Of a DNA stretch of 64,000 nucleotides, positions 42,156 through 53,824 are shown piece by piece. Position 1 is the first letter of the stretch. Every line of letters begins with the position of its first letter. This DNA is from Eurosta solidaginis (Eukaryota > Arthropoda > Insecta > Diptera > Tephritidae): NCBI RefSeq assembly GCF_040869045.1, contig NC_090319.1, positions 346,436,302 through 346,500,301 on the forward strand. Direction: 5' to 3'. The position numbers and the translations under genes are program-made. Under the pieces are notes generated by a model, which saw only the letters and a program-made list of their open reading frames with translations, did no database searches and was not told the origin of the DNA.

Positions 42156-44371
42156 CACCAGAGTTTCGACTGTATGGATTTAGGTGGAAAAAAGTCAAAA
42201 CCATTATAGTTGTGCTCCTAAATTAACTTAACCACTGAAATTGGATTATACAGAAGCCCCGTGCTTGTAATACTAAACATTTTAGTGTGTGTGTGTATAT
42301 ACATATACATTAGGGTGCTTCAAACAATTTTTTCCCCAACTCTTACCCTTTTGAATCTTTTAATTGTAAATATAATTATACTTTGTCTCAGATTTGCTCA
42401 ACAGTAGTTTATTTAATTAAAATAGAACTGCAACGTACTTCTATATAAGGTTATCATTCATTTATGTATTTACTGTAAATAAATATTTCAAAATTTGCAA
42501 TCGTCTCTGACTTTTTTTTACTTTTGCTTGATTTGGCTTTTTCTTTCATTAAAAATGCGTTGGTTCTCTCCTCGGATTTGCCAAACTTTTAGGGGCAATC
42601 TATATGATATATTTAATAAAAACGCCAATGTTTTTATCAGCGCATGGAGTGTAGACAACTCATAATCATAATTTTCAGTTTTTGCAATGTAAGAAGCAAC
42701 TGGTATGTTCATTTGACTAGGTTTGGCATCGCAAATGTAACAATTTTGGATACCCTTCCTCCCTGAGAGTATGTTATATATTCAATATTTACTCAATTGA
42801 TTAATCTGAGCTCTTATATTATCTGCTTCGCGTTTCACTAAATCTGTTGTTTCTTTTTGAAAAGTAAATTTGATTGGACGACAATGTCGTGTTGATGAGG
42901 ATTTTGAATTTATCCAAATTGGAGTATCGTGGTCACCATTTAACACAAGCTTTAAAGGCACGAAACAAAATAAAAGTAAATACTCGTCAGTTGCAGCAGC
43001 ATTTTCAAACTTTTGCTTGTATATGCTATGCCCTAAAGTCCCATCTAAGCCCCATTTGCAAATAAGTCTTGCTGATTGGACTTTGTCAGCTCCAGAAATG
43101 GACAAAGTGTCTAACACGCGCTTAGTGGTTATGTCCAGCAAAGACTGCAATGTAAAACTAGCAGAAATCTCATCCACATGACTGCATTCATCAGGTGGAA
43201 AGCATATTTTCTTAGATTTCGTTAAACTATAGAACGATGGAAAGACATCGTGATCTACACCCAGAGCTGCATTTCTCAATAATTTATAGCTATTGGTAGT
43301 TAATTTAACGTTAAGGTAGAGGCCTATCGCTTCATCACCAGAGAGACACCTTTGTTTTGAAGCATTTACCTGCATTTTCCATATCTTTAGCACTGTCTAA
43401 GTCATCGCTTAGGTCTTTAATAATGCTAGCAGCATCTTTTATCCTTGCCAGCCTAGGGCGTGCTCGGCAGCGAACAAAATTTCCTCCAAAGTGTAATTGT
43501 TAAGTATAAATTCTACTCTTTTTATTTTAGTTTTCTGCAGTTTTGGAAGTCCTTTGAGGGTCGACCGAATGGTTGTTCTTTTGTAAAAGTTTCTTCAGCA
43601 GCATACGAAGGAGCATCTTGTTCCTCCAGTAGAAAAAGTATATCCTCACCATTCAACCATTGCTCATACTTAGAAGAGAACCGCTCAATCCGTTTACCAG
43701 CGAAATTCCACTTCTTATCAATTTTGAACATCAACAATTTTATGTTTCTTTTTAGTTCATCTTTTGCATTATCGGATATACAAAGGTCAATCTTTGTAAG
43801 TATGTTACTATATATTTTTGGAATAATTCTTTTCGTGATATTATATAAGATGGAACTGAAAATCGAAAAATTTAAAAAATTAAAAATTACATAATTTTGC
43901 AAATCCGTGCGCTACAATCGGCTTATATGAGCAGAAACTAGATGAAATTCTCAACAATATGAAACAACTTTTATTGAGTTACTAAGGGGAACTCACTTTT
44001 TTTTTGCTACTAATCTAAAAAATTTACAATTCTTGTTGTTTTTTAAGAAAAAAAAAAACACCAAGATCCAAAATTAATGATAAATATTTTACCTGGATTA
44101 TCCACGACTCGTACTGAATAGATATCGTTTAAAAAATTGCGGTTTATATTAAATTTATTACCGCTTAACGCACTTATACCGATTAATCAATATCACCCGG
44201 ATTTCACAAATTTCCACACAAATGCACCGTTTGTCGAAGACTGGTGGCGCTAATTACCCGAAATTTTGCGCACACGACTTTTAGTAATTGCCCTCTAATA
44301 TAAACACATTTTCGCTTTTATCTGTCACTATGACTTTTTTCCACCTGCCGCCTTATAGTCGAAACACTGTG
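42156..44371 (-). mobile_element. Transib (RAG1-related) transposon relic with terminal repeats
   Basis: Right end 44327-44371, read inward on the reverse strand, starts CACAGTGTTTCGACTATAAG and reaches AGGTGGAAAAAAGTCA. The left end 42156-42197 has TTTCGACTGTATGG and the same AGGTGGAAAAAAGTCA. The outer heptamer at the right end (CACAGTG) equals the RSS/Transib heptamer consensus; the left heptamer has drifted (accagag). Between them lies a broken transposase gene. Inserted in the arm edge of the foldback element, so it is younger than that arm. Confidence 0.8.
42518..43902 (-). pseudogene. Transib transposase (RAG1-core-like) pseudogene
   Basis: Reverse strand, N to C: KWNFAGKRIERFSSKYEQWL and PFGRPSKDF at 43522-43902; a bridging region (KDAASIIKDLSDDL, ~43440); the main frame 42782-43393 with KWGLDGTLGHSIYKQ (Asp at residue 117) and IWINSKSSSTRHCRPIKF; a stop at 42782; then, in another frame, CYICDAKPSQMN (42742 down) and STLHALIKTLAFLLNISYRL (42518-42712). 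Established: RAG1 has catalytic D600, D708 and E962 with a Zn-binding CxxC before D708. The DG block corresponds to D600 and CYIC to the CxxC; at the D708-equivalent site I see Ser (STLH versus DALH). The distal Glu region is not found. Confidence 0.82.
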
Positions 44372-45609
44372 AGACATTACCATCACAACACGACGATTGG
44401 AATGGGGTGAGGCGCATAGTACAGGAATCTAAGCACAAATTGCTCCTTGAAGGCTCAATATATAGAAATCTGGACTATAGTCTTAGTGTGACACCTTTTA
44501 ATAGTTTTAAATGTCCATTCTCTGCTTTTGTTGCTAACGAATTTCATCTTTATCCGTCTGCTTTTTTGCTTTCCATGCTTACCTTCTTATTTCGCGGGAC
44601 AGGTACGACTGGTGCAATAAGCGGAAGCTACTCTCAGAGCTGCTCTTCATCGATAGATTTTAGAAGCTCGCAGCAATTCTTTTCCCGAAGTGTATTTGCT
44701 CTTCGTCGTTAGATGTTAAAAGCTTATAGCGGATGTTCTTCCAAAGTGTGTTTGCCCACTACAATAACATAGAAAGGGTGATGATCATCACTTGCTTCCT
44801 TTCGCCCTCCTTTGGTCCTCCAATGTTTGCCAACACCATTCTTACAACCTTACCTGCTCAGATGTGTTCTCAGTCGCAGGTGGAATTTGCGCAGAGCATG
44901 TTAATCAGGACTCTCTCCTTAATAGTTGACTTAGATTGATATTATTTTTCTATAAGAGGCATACAAATCAAATTCTATATTTAGACAAAGCTTTTTTTAC
45001 CTACATTTTTTCCGCTGCCCACTGGAGTCCGCGCCCTTAGGCACTCATCTTGCTCTGTGTATCGCACTCGAAGGTTTGATACATAAGGATGCGATCACGG
45101 ATATAGCTTCATTTGGCGTGCTGTAGATAGCAAGGAATTTATAATCGCTATATTGAGGCGGCGCTTTGTCAAAAGCGTGATATTTCTTCGCTTTCAAGGA
45201 CGTCTCCGACTGCACCTAAAGTGTATTTTACTAGTCTGAAGAAAGTCCTTCAGTTTGTTCTATGGCGTCTGCGATACGTTGTTTTTGGAACCTCTAAAAG
45301 TATATCTGCTCTCAATAATAATGAAAAGGCCAGTTAGAAAATCGCAGTAAATTAAAAATGTTCCATAGAATGCTCGAACAGCATCAATACTTTTCTAACA
45401 GCCTTCTAAAATGCGTAGATCCGGAAGGTCAAAAATCTCTTCACATATCGTGCACTCCACTAAACCTTCTGGGAGTGCCTTTGCGGTTACAAGAATGGTC
45501 TAATTGTTACATGACAACTCTATACTTTAAATACTTTTGCAGTATCACTAAGCGCTTTCAACGAACACAACAGTACTTTGACATTTTTAAATGCTGGTTA
45601 TAAATATAA
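44372..45609. other. Foldback interior: anonymous sequence
   Basis: Open frames at 44407-44939 and 45358-45603 have no recognisable domain. No repeat signature found up to the dispersed repeat at 45610. Confidence 0.4.
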
Positions 45610-45710
45610 TTTTTCCCCTTAATTTTATAGTGAAGGAAGAAAAATAATTTGTGGAGTCCTTTCCTAAAAATTTAAGTATAATCATTTCATTTGACAGTTG
45701 CTTCAACTCG
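45610..45710 (+). repeat. Dispersed repeat (empty version of the 35.7-kb composite)
   Basis: 'aattttatagtgaaggaag', 'gtcctttcctaaaaa' and 'aatcatttcatttgacag' match 35704-35757 plus 36046-36072 and 63775-63870. It gives the uninterrupted sequence for the insertions at 35.2-36.05 kb. Confidence 0.65.
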
Positions 45711-46209
45711 TTCTTTATAAAAAAAGAAAACTTCTATCTCACAACTGACGAAAACATGTTTGCAACGTTCAGTTAGAGTAATATTTAGATGCAGTGATAC
45801 CAAAGCGAGGGATTTTCGCCTTTTTTTTTGGGATTTTTTAGTAATAAAATTAGCTAAGAAAGTAAAAGCTCCAGCAGTATTTCACTTGTTTAAGCCTTGC
45901 AGCGAATCACCTTACTTCCAAACTGGTACAGAACTATTCCATTAAAAGACGATACTTGTTCTGTTTCTCTTCTCTCGCATTGCTTTCAATTAACACTTTT
46001 AACATTGTGATGACCCACAAAAGTCAATTGCCCCTTCGCAGAAATTCTGAACCCGTTCTAAACTGCTTCAGTTATTGTTGTTTTTGTATTAACTACCCTG
46101 CAGTCAAACCAACTAGTTGTATACTAGAAGAATACTAGTTTGCAAAAATCTCAACTAGTATGAGTTCTGTCTTTTTTCCATATTAGCAACTGGTATTTTT
46201 AACACGTCG

Positions 46210-46460
46210 ATATCCTACGAAATATCAATTGCCAGCCTCTGCATCAGCATCATACCAATTGACAAACTAGTCATTATATACACCAACATCATACCAGATG
46301 ACATACTAGTCAGCATACCCATCAGACTCATACCAATTGACATACTAGTCAGTGTATTCAACATCAACATACCCGTTGGTATACTACTCAGTCTATGCAT
46401 AAATGTAATAACAGTTGACATACTAGTCGATATTTGCATCAACATCCTACTATTTAATAT
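46210..46460. repeat. ~60-bp minisatellite with ACTAGT in each unit
   Basis: About four units of 'cataccaattgacatactag' followed by 'tcagcataccc' type sequence. The reverse-strand open frame across it shows a ~20-residue period (Met/Ser/Thr-rich) and is a product of the repeat, not a gene. Confidence 0.7.
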
Positions 46461-47049
46461 TCTAGTTGGGTTGAAAAATTACTTGAAAATTGATAAATTA
46501 GCTCAAATTTATGTTATTCATAATATTTCATATATATAAAAGGTATGTATATATATACATATGTATATAACTTTAAAATTTATCACTTCAATACATTATA
46601 CTTTGGAATAAATTTTAATAAAAATACGTACATATATGTATATGAAAACTAAAAAGTAACGGAATAACACACGAATGTGACGCAATCTCAAGACGCAGGG
46701 CTAAGTTTATGAGTTCACCATGGCCAGAACATTCCCAATTTAAATCCCTCAAGCCAAGAGAACTGCTAGGGTTCATCATGGAAGTCGGATGGGATGAGCT
46801 GCTGACCAAAGGTCGCAGTGCAATCCTCAATAAATTATCCATCTATCTAACGGAGAAGGAACGAACCAGTAGTGGCTGACTGTGTAAAAACAGGCCAAGC
46901 TGCACTAGCGCCGTCCTGTTATGAGTGTTAATGGAGTTCAGAATGGTGGTCGTGATATGCACTTTACGGAAGTCATGCTTATGCCTGGATAACCGAACAA
47001 TTTCATTTAATTGAGGGAATCATAACGGCTTTAAACGTTTTCGTTACTG
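46461..47049. other. Foldback interior with a possible LINE fragment
   Basis: On the + strand at 46690-46870, the frame RRRAKFMSSPWPEHSQFK... PRELLGFIMEVGW runs over ~50 residues without a stop, looking like LINE- or gag-derived coding sequence. I cannot assign it to a family. Confidence 0.3.
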
Positions 47050-47370
47050 ACTAAAAGGATAATATTGGTAGATACTGGCTGGGTTCTGGTCTTTCTCTGT
47101 TATTCTGGAAACTGATGCCCTCATGGCCAAGTTGTTTTGGCATCGGTATAGGTCTTCCGCTTGGGACTATTGATATGGAAGACTTGGTCTTTTCAATAAC
47201 TTCTTTAACCTCTGTTGAGGTAACGGTGAGGGTTGACTCGTCATGCTTGTGTTTATGTGCCCGTTGATTTGGACGATATCTAGCATTGTCAACTGAAGTA
47301 TGCATTGAAAATTGGCTACAGAAAACACTCGCGCATTTCCTCGAGCCGACAGACGAAATTCTAGTCAAAC
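47050..47370 (-). pseudogene. Fragment of the CR1/Jockey-like LINE (endonuclease-RT junction)
   Basis: Reverse frame RKCASVFCSQFSMHTSVDN, RAHKHKHDESTLTVTSTEV and VIEKTKSS aligns with KKCASAFCRQYIMHPTVDK, HAHKHKLSASPITITAREV and AIGRAKPS of the LINE at 18202-19593. Stops on both sides. An old copy of the same family. Confidence 0.8.
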
Positions 47371-47474
47371 GAATTATTTAAATACTAACTAGTATGAATA
47401 ACACCACAAAATTATAGTCAATTAACTAGAATGTTTGCTGACTACTTTGGCTTTTGACTGCAGGGTATAAATAC

Positions 47475-47575
47475 ACCTCTCGAAGGTTTTATGGAGTGGT
47501 GTTGATGTTGATGGACCTTCCAAATCGGATCTTTCCAATGGGATCTGGAACCTGGCCAAACGGAGGTGTTTCGAA
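47475..47575 (-). repeat. CAA-tailed SINE-like repeat, fragment
   Basis: 'cgaaggttttatggagtgg', 'gttgatgttgatggacctt' and 'gatctttccaatggg' match the tail-side half of the family. Truncated at both ends. Confidence 0.5.
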
Positions 47576-48089
47576 TATATTGAATGAAAGAATTTGGGAA
47601 ATGGCTGTTTACAGTGGAAGATTATCTCAAAGCAATTATTAAGACATGAGAAGCAAGCAGTTTCAAAATTCTGAGACTCAGGGAACTATAAAAAAACATT
47701 AGAATACGAAACGTTGCAGATTCATAGTAAAAGACTATGTGGGATTGCAACAGGTTGAATGAGACTTATGTAGTTCTATGAAATTAAAATACAGCCTATT
47801 TTACTGAGCTCGATATGGCGTCCGTTATATTTGTTCTGTTAAAGTCAAATTGATACGTAATTGGGCTGTATGTGGAAAAATTAGGAAATTTATCGTTCCA
47901 ACGAGGAGAAAAATGGTAGAATACAATTCATTTGCATTCTTGTTTCTATGGCATCACTGCTTCAATATCATACTCTACCGCAAAAGTGGTGAGACTGACA
48001 ATGCTTTCTCTAACCTAAATGCATATAGAGTCTAAACAGGTATATATTCAAAACAGTGCATTCTCGCTACTTCTTTTATTTGACTAAGA

Positions 48090-49604
48090 TTTCTCAGTTA
48101 AACTACGCTTAAACTTATTCTGCAGCTTTTCAGTTCACTTTAATTGAAGTTGAAGCCGAGCTTAAGCTACCCATATGACAAGGATAAACTATAGTTAATC
48201 TATCAGTTATTCACGTTCGTTCGAAATGGGGGCGAATATACACAGCAATCATTTGGTCTTGAGCAGCATTAGAGGTCACGTTGATAACTAGTATACTTCT
48301 GAAATGTCAAGAGTTATTTCGAATCATTGGCTCAACTTGAAAATCATGGTGTTCTCAAACCAAAAAAGGCATTTTATAAAAAGCAAAATTTCTGTTACTT
48401 AAGTTGAGAAAAATAAAATTCTAAATTTGTGTTCAAGCGCTGTTCTCTAATTGAAATAAAATATGAGATTGGATTACTACAGTATGTCACTTAGATAAAA
48501 TAAAAAGCAATTTTAATACATTTTTAATTTATAACACATCATGACTGCTACCAACAAAGTGTTTATTTCTCACAATAAATAGCTGTTGGCTTAGGTGGTA
48601 CCGCCTTATAAAAGTTTTTTTTTTAGCTCCTTCTTAACTCGATAGCCAACGTAGGATATCAACTAAGAAATGTGTTGGATATTCATTTGAGAACTGTACA
48701 TTTCTCAAAATCTCGAGAGAACAATTCGAGAATGACGTTGGTGATCAACTCGAGAACAATAAATTTTACAAAATTACTTAAAGTTTGGATAGTGATTGGA
48801 GAATGAAGTTGGATATCAACTCCAGAAGTAGATACATATTTATCTAAGGCTAGTAAAATATTATTTCCATGTTTGGTGGGTAAACCAAATCCAGCTGGGT
48901 ATAATAAATACAAAATTACATATATAAAAAACACCGCACATCTTCATCGTGTCAAAAAAAATGTTTGAGCTTCGACAAGAGAAGATGTGTGTTTTTATAT
49001 ATATAATTTTGTATTGATTATACCCAGATGTTGTGATAATTAAATAATAGTTAACTTACCTTCCTGAGGAAGACGCGAATATGCGTCGAAAGGCGTAGAA
49101 GATTAAATAAATGACTGTCTTTTTTCAAAAATTGGTCGAAAAGCTCCATAATTCAATAATTAAAACTTTACGATCTGGCCCAATATAAAATAAAATCCAT
49201 CTGTTTCCGTATGTACAAATTTTCCATAGCGGAACCAGGAACAAGTGATCAAAGGAAATCAGATGATTGGTACTTTTTTTGGTATGATTTGACACTTCAA
49301 CTTCCGGTGCAGTACGATTTTGACATTAGTCCATCTATTTACAAAAATAACGTACATGGAATTTGTTTTTATATTTGTATGTATGTCACCGTGCTGCCAC
49401 CTCGCATAGCTTCGCCATTTTGCAGTTGCTACAAATTATCTAGATAATAAAAAACCAATGTTGCCGTACAAAAAAGCCCACCCCAGGGCGTCCCTAAACT
49501 GTGAGTGAAAAACTGCTCTGTAGTTTAACTGGAGTTTAAACTTGACTAGAGTTCAAACAAACTTAGTTTAAGCTTAGCTTAACCAACTACAGATAAACCG
49601 GGCC
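48090..49604. repeat. Right inverted arm of the foldback element
   Basis: Reverse complement of 41201-42150 plus a ~530-bp extra piece (48895-49427) absent from the left arm. The arm otherwise runs in parallel order to its terminus CCGGGCC at 49598-49604. Confidence 0.7.
48895..49427. mobile_element. Insertion in the right foldback arm with a 51-bp hairpin and hammerhead-like core
   Basis: Begins with a near-perfect palindrome (48895-49027; both ends CTGGGTATAAT). Downstream at 49064-49091 lie CTGAGGA, a GACGC/GCGTC stem and GAAA. It interrupts the arm between 'aaaccaaatccag' and 'ctacaaattatctag', which are nearly adjacent in the left arm. No coding sequence is clear. Identity unknown; a Penelope-like fragment is possible. 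Confidence 0.5.
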
Positions 49605-49920
49605 TAGCTGCATTTTAAGCAATTATGTTAGTTAACTAATTACTTCAGTTCACCCATTCCAATAATAATATAGCAAACATTCCTTTTCTTTTAAGTAACA
49701 TTAGCCATTTAAGCGCTGAGTATGCAGCAAGTGTCCACAAATAATGTGCCACGTTTTTGAAATGAAGTCTATCTACACCAAAGGCTCCAATTACTTGCAA
49801 AAGAAATCCACACCAGAAACTCTTTGGTGGTGTTGAAGTCAAGTACAAAGGCAGACAGACAGAGAAAAATAAAAAAAAAGAACGGACGCGATTGAAATAA
49901 ATAGAATTGCACACAAATAA

Positions 49921-51066
49921 AACAAGTTAAGTTGTCTCAGTTCGGGTGTAACCGAACATTATATACTCAGCGTGAGCTTCAATTTATCATTTAATTTCAG
50001 ATAAATTACTTTTCTACATAACACGTGGCAACACCCGTTTAAAAAGAAATTTCTCCGCATTTCCTGTTACAATAAAACTTGATAAGTGAAATATCATTGA
50101 TTCAAAACTACTTTTTTGCTAAGTTATGGCTTATTATTCTAGTCTACGACCCTTTTAAACTTGTCTTATGTCTAAGTTGCCGTGGTCTTTAACCGATCCC
50201 ATCCATTTTTACTAGAAATATTTTCTACTATAGGGAAAATTAGTGTACACAATTTTAATACGATCTGTTAATTTTTCTTCGAGTTATGGCTCCCGAAACA
50301 TAGAAAATTGCTTAGTCATAAAAGGGGCGGTGCCGCGCCCATTTATTAAAATTTGAAGTTTTTCGTATTTATTGTTATAAATCCACTTGGGAAATGAAAT
50401 ACCATTTATGTAAAGCTCTTTTTTGCAAAGATATAGCTTATTTTATTCGTCCACGACCCTTTTAAATATCTTTTATATAAAAGTGGGCGTGGTCCTTAAC
50501 CGTTTCCGTTAATTTTTCTTCAAAGCATTCCTTATAGTAAAAGCAACCCCTCTGCCGAATTTTGTTACGATAGGTTTAACAATTTTTGTTTTATGATTAA
50601 TAATCTTTGCAAATTTGATTTTATAAAAAGTGGGCGGTGCCACGCCCATTTAAATTTTTTTTTTTAATTTTTATCAAGAGTCACAATATCAGTCCAAACG
50701 TCAAATTTCAATATTCTAAGTGAATTATTTTCTAAATAATCATGCTTTTTTTGTTTTCCAAAATGTTATATATATAAAAAGTGGGCGTGGTTATCATCCG
50801 ATTTCACTCATTTTCAATACCAATCTATTCTGGGTCCAGGTAAGCTCGTGTACCAAATTTGGTGAAGATATCTCAATATTTTCTCAAGTTATCGTGTTAA
50901 CGGACAGACGGACGGACGGACGGACATGGCTCAATCGAATTTTTTTTCGATACTGATGATTTTGATATATGGCAGTTTATATCTATCTCGATTCTTTTAT
51001 ACCTGCACAACCAACCGTTATCCAATCAAAGTTAATATACTCTTTGTGCAAAGCACGCTGAGTATA
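49921..51066 (+). mobile_element. Helentron/HINE-like repeat, subfamily B, copy 1
   Basis: Start AACAAGTTAAGTTG and the hairpin (TTCGGGTGTAACCGAA) are followed by ATTATATACTCAGCGTGAGC. The body differs from subfamily A but has the same style boxes ('gtgggcggtgccacgccca', 'gtgggcgtggtt') and (GACG)n at 50903-50923, and it ends 'cacgctgagtataaa'. The inverted subterminal block is CTCAGCGTG...CACGCTGAG. Confidence 0.7.
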
Positions 51067-52555
51067 AACAGAAGACGAAAATAAGCAGACAATTAATACA
51101 GAACATAAAGTGGTGGAAAGGGGAAATTGTTAAATAAATTAAAGCGCTGGAATGCCAAAACTCGCGCTCCTTTTAAGGAATTGCGCTAAGAACAAAGTGT
51201 TGCCACATTGCATCTACGTATATAAGTATGTACTATTATATCTACACAGCTAATCGCTAAGGAAAAAAAAACAAGTATTTGCGGAGCTTAATCCAGCACG
51301 AAACTAGCTTTGGACTTGGCTAAGTCCACGCTATGACATGGCCGTTTGTGTCAGCTTGGTTGGCTTGGAAATGCCAACATGATTGGTGGCGATAGTCGTT
51401 GCTATGAGTGCACCAGCAAAATGAACTGTGCCGCAGCTGTGTGAAATGCAGTAGGCGACATAAAATCAAATTGAAATGTGCAATGGATATATGTATGCTC
51501 TGGCGACTTCAGAGCCACTACACTATATTCGCTTGCAAAAGAAAAAAAAATCAACTGTGCAACGTGCGCCGCATTTTGTTGCGCGAATAGCCGTTTGTCC
51601 GCTGAATTTCTAATGAGGAATATTGCTACCTCACAGCTACCTGAGAAAAAAAAGGCTATAAAAGAAAAGATGCTGGGGAATCGCCTCAAAATAATAATAA
51701 TTTCCTTCAGCGCCAGGAAGAGCTTACGTTGCCGATATAAAACCTGTAGATGGTGCTTTTGGCGGCAATTGAGAAGTAGCAAGAAACAGCTATTTAAAAA
51801 CTTGGGTAAATCCGTTATCTTGTGGTGGTATGTCATGGTAGCGCTGCGCAAGCAGTGTCAGTCATTTAGCCATGCTATGTCCCAACTCTTATGTCATAAT
51901 TCTTGCACTATGGGTAGGCTGAGCAATCAAAGCGAAAGATCAGTAACTAGCCACGGTTACACCTACAGATGCTCCTAAGAAAAAACGAAGCTATCCATAC
52001 CTACATAGCTTGGAATTCATATAAAACTGTAGGGTTGTGCCTGCTATCGCTAGATTACGGTTCCAAATCTGGGTATAATTTCTTTCTCTTTATCCGGCAC
52101 AACGATTCGCTTTTTTTGCGAATCTTCCAGACTAGAGAAGTGGAAAAGTATCGATAGTTTATTAAAACTAATAGTGTAAGTAATACTAGCGTACGCCAGT
52201 GATTGCATTATATTTTAAGATACTTTACCTTCGCCGTTTAGACCTGCTGTTGAACATTGTACATATACGGTAACCAGCGATGCTTCGGGTACAGCCTATC
52301 GTTTGAAGATAGGCGCAATGTTGCATAGAATTCCAGCAAAAGATTTTTTACTATAATCCAGAGTAAAAGTTTTGGAGCAATAAAATTTGTGCAGATCTTA
52401 ACATACATAGATCACTTTCTGCTCTCGCTGTTCTTAGGAAGAGAAAAAAAATGTCTTGTCATGAGGCATTTGAGATGTATTTGAAACGAGCACTTTTCGT
52501 AAGCTTTTCCTCTTAGCCTTAGGGCACTTCACACATGTTATAGTTCACTTTAGTC
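51067..52555. other. Anonymous intergenic sequence
   Basis: Overlapping forward and reverse open frames at 51402-51978 are mutual shadows. None has a domain I recognise, although the forward 166-residue frame is unusually long for this AT content. No repeats recognised. Confidence 0.4.
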
Positions 52556-52559
52556 TCTA

Positions 52560-53430
52560 ACGTGGGAGCGCCAAGGAAAATGAAGTCTTCCTCCACCTGC
52601 CTCTCTCAGATCAGTGGAGGTCTCCCACATCCTCTATTTTCAAACTGCTGTGTCGAATGAAATATTTTCTCGGCGGGAGCGTATTCGTCCATTCGCATAA
52701 CATAACCTAACCAGCATAGCTTTTGGGTTTTTATTTGCCTCACTACACTATCTTCATCTCTGCATAAAGCTCACACTGTTCGTCATTATACCTACTTCGA
52801 TACTCGCCGTCGACATCACGCACAGGGCCATAAAAAAATTTCTCTCGAACACTCCAAAAGCCGCGTCTTCTTCTCTCGGCATCGTCCATGATTCTGAGCC
52901 ATAAATATCAGGACAGGAATGATAAACTCCTTGTAGAGCGTTGTTTTTGATCAACGAGAGATCAGTCGCCTACATAGTCCAAACTAACATTTGGGGACAA
53001 GAGTTATTCGCCGTTTTGATGTTAAAGCTGACAATGCTAGTTTCCAAATAGACGAAATCCATCACAGTCTCGTATTTATATACTTTAACAATGACATTGC
53101 TGCTAAGTACTTAGTCTTGTCCTCATTTACCGTAAGACCCACTTCTTTGGTCTTGATATCTAATCCAGAGAAATATTTTTTGAATGTAATCAAACTATGC
53201 GTGCAATCATCTTGCTTCGTTGCTAGTTGATCAACGACTAAACCACTGTCCCTACGATCATAGTATTCTCACCAACACAGTCACATTTTCGTTTTGAAAA
53301 GCCTGAATAATATAGAAGAAAGTAGATAGGCCCTTTGCAGCATATAGACAGAATTTTCTTTCCATACGGCAGCTTTACAGAGTTTTGCTTCTCGAGCAAC
53401 ACATACGAGATATTGTCCATAATCAGGCTA
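52560..53430 (-). pseudogene. Degenerate RTE LINE, 3' half (-)
   Basis: Same order as the RTE insert at 56552-57473: 'cattcgcataacataacct' (52690s), a reverse frame with GSESWTMPREEDAAFGVFER (52754-52954; compare DEAALGVFEKKVLRKIYG), then on the reverse strand the 'gtgatggatttcgtc' and 'aggacaagactaagtactta' blocks (compare HNFEIVKDFVYLGT and NEDKTKYLLSS). Stops and indels throughout; older than the 56.6-kb copy. Confidence 0.75.
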
Positions 53431-53824
53431 ATATAGGTCTAGGCTAAAGACAGAATTGTTTGTGAAAAGGCGCACCGGAATGCATTTTTGCAATATAACG
53501 ATTGCAATGTTCGTCATAATTTTGTTGCTGTATATGAACCAACCTCTTAGTCTTATTAACTTTGTTAGTCCATTCGAAAGAAAAGCTTGATATATTCTGG
53601 AAATTCTTCAATAAATTCTAAAAGCTGATGCTGGGGGTTTTAAAGTAAAAATATGTTTGTTTGATTTGCTGAAGAAAATGATTTTGTTAACAGAACATCG
53701 GAATAATTTTTTGATTTGATGAATAAAAGCCTAAACACATACACCGGAAATGGTTTAATGGATTCAGCCCATGGCGGTAAACATTTTGGTTAAACTATTA
53801 ATGGACTTGTATTCCTGACTTTGA

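Larger units (their letters stand above)
41201..49604. mobile_element. Large foldback (FB-like) element, 8.4 kb, with nested cargo
   Basis: Both termini carry GGCCCGG / CCGGGCC followed by inverted TTAAGCTAAGCTTAAACT. Left arm 41201-42150 and right arm 48090-49604 are reverse complements over several hundred bases, for example 'aattatctagataataaaaa', 'ctgcagaataa' and 'aacgaacgtgaataactg' in matching inverted order. The arm ends contain short direct TTAAACT-type repeats, and inner arm parts carry 'gttggatatcaactcgag' repeats, as in foldback elements whose long inverted repeats are built of tandem units. The interior holds a Transib relic and other debris but no transposase of its own that I recognise. 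Confidence 0.7.

Noticed and set aside
46215..46445. 76-residue Met/Ser/Thr-rich reverse frame
   Set aside because: It is the translation of a 60-bp minisatellite.
51402..51978. Overlapping 149- and 166-residue open frames on opposite strands
   Set aside because: They mirror each other, lack domains, and there is no splice or polyA context.
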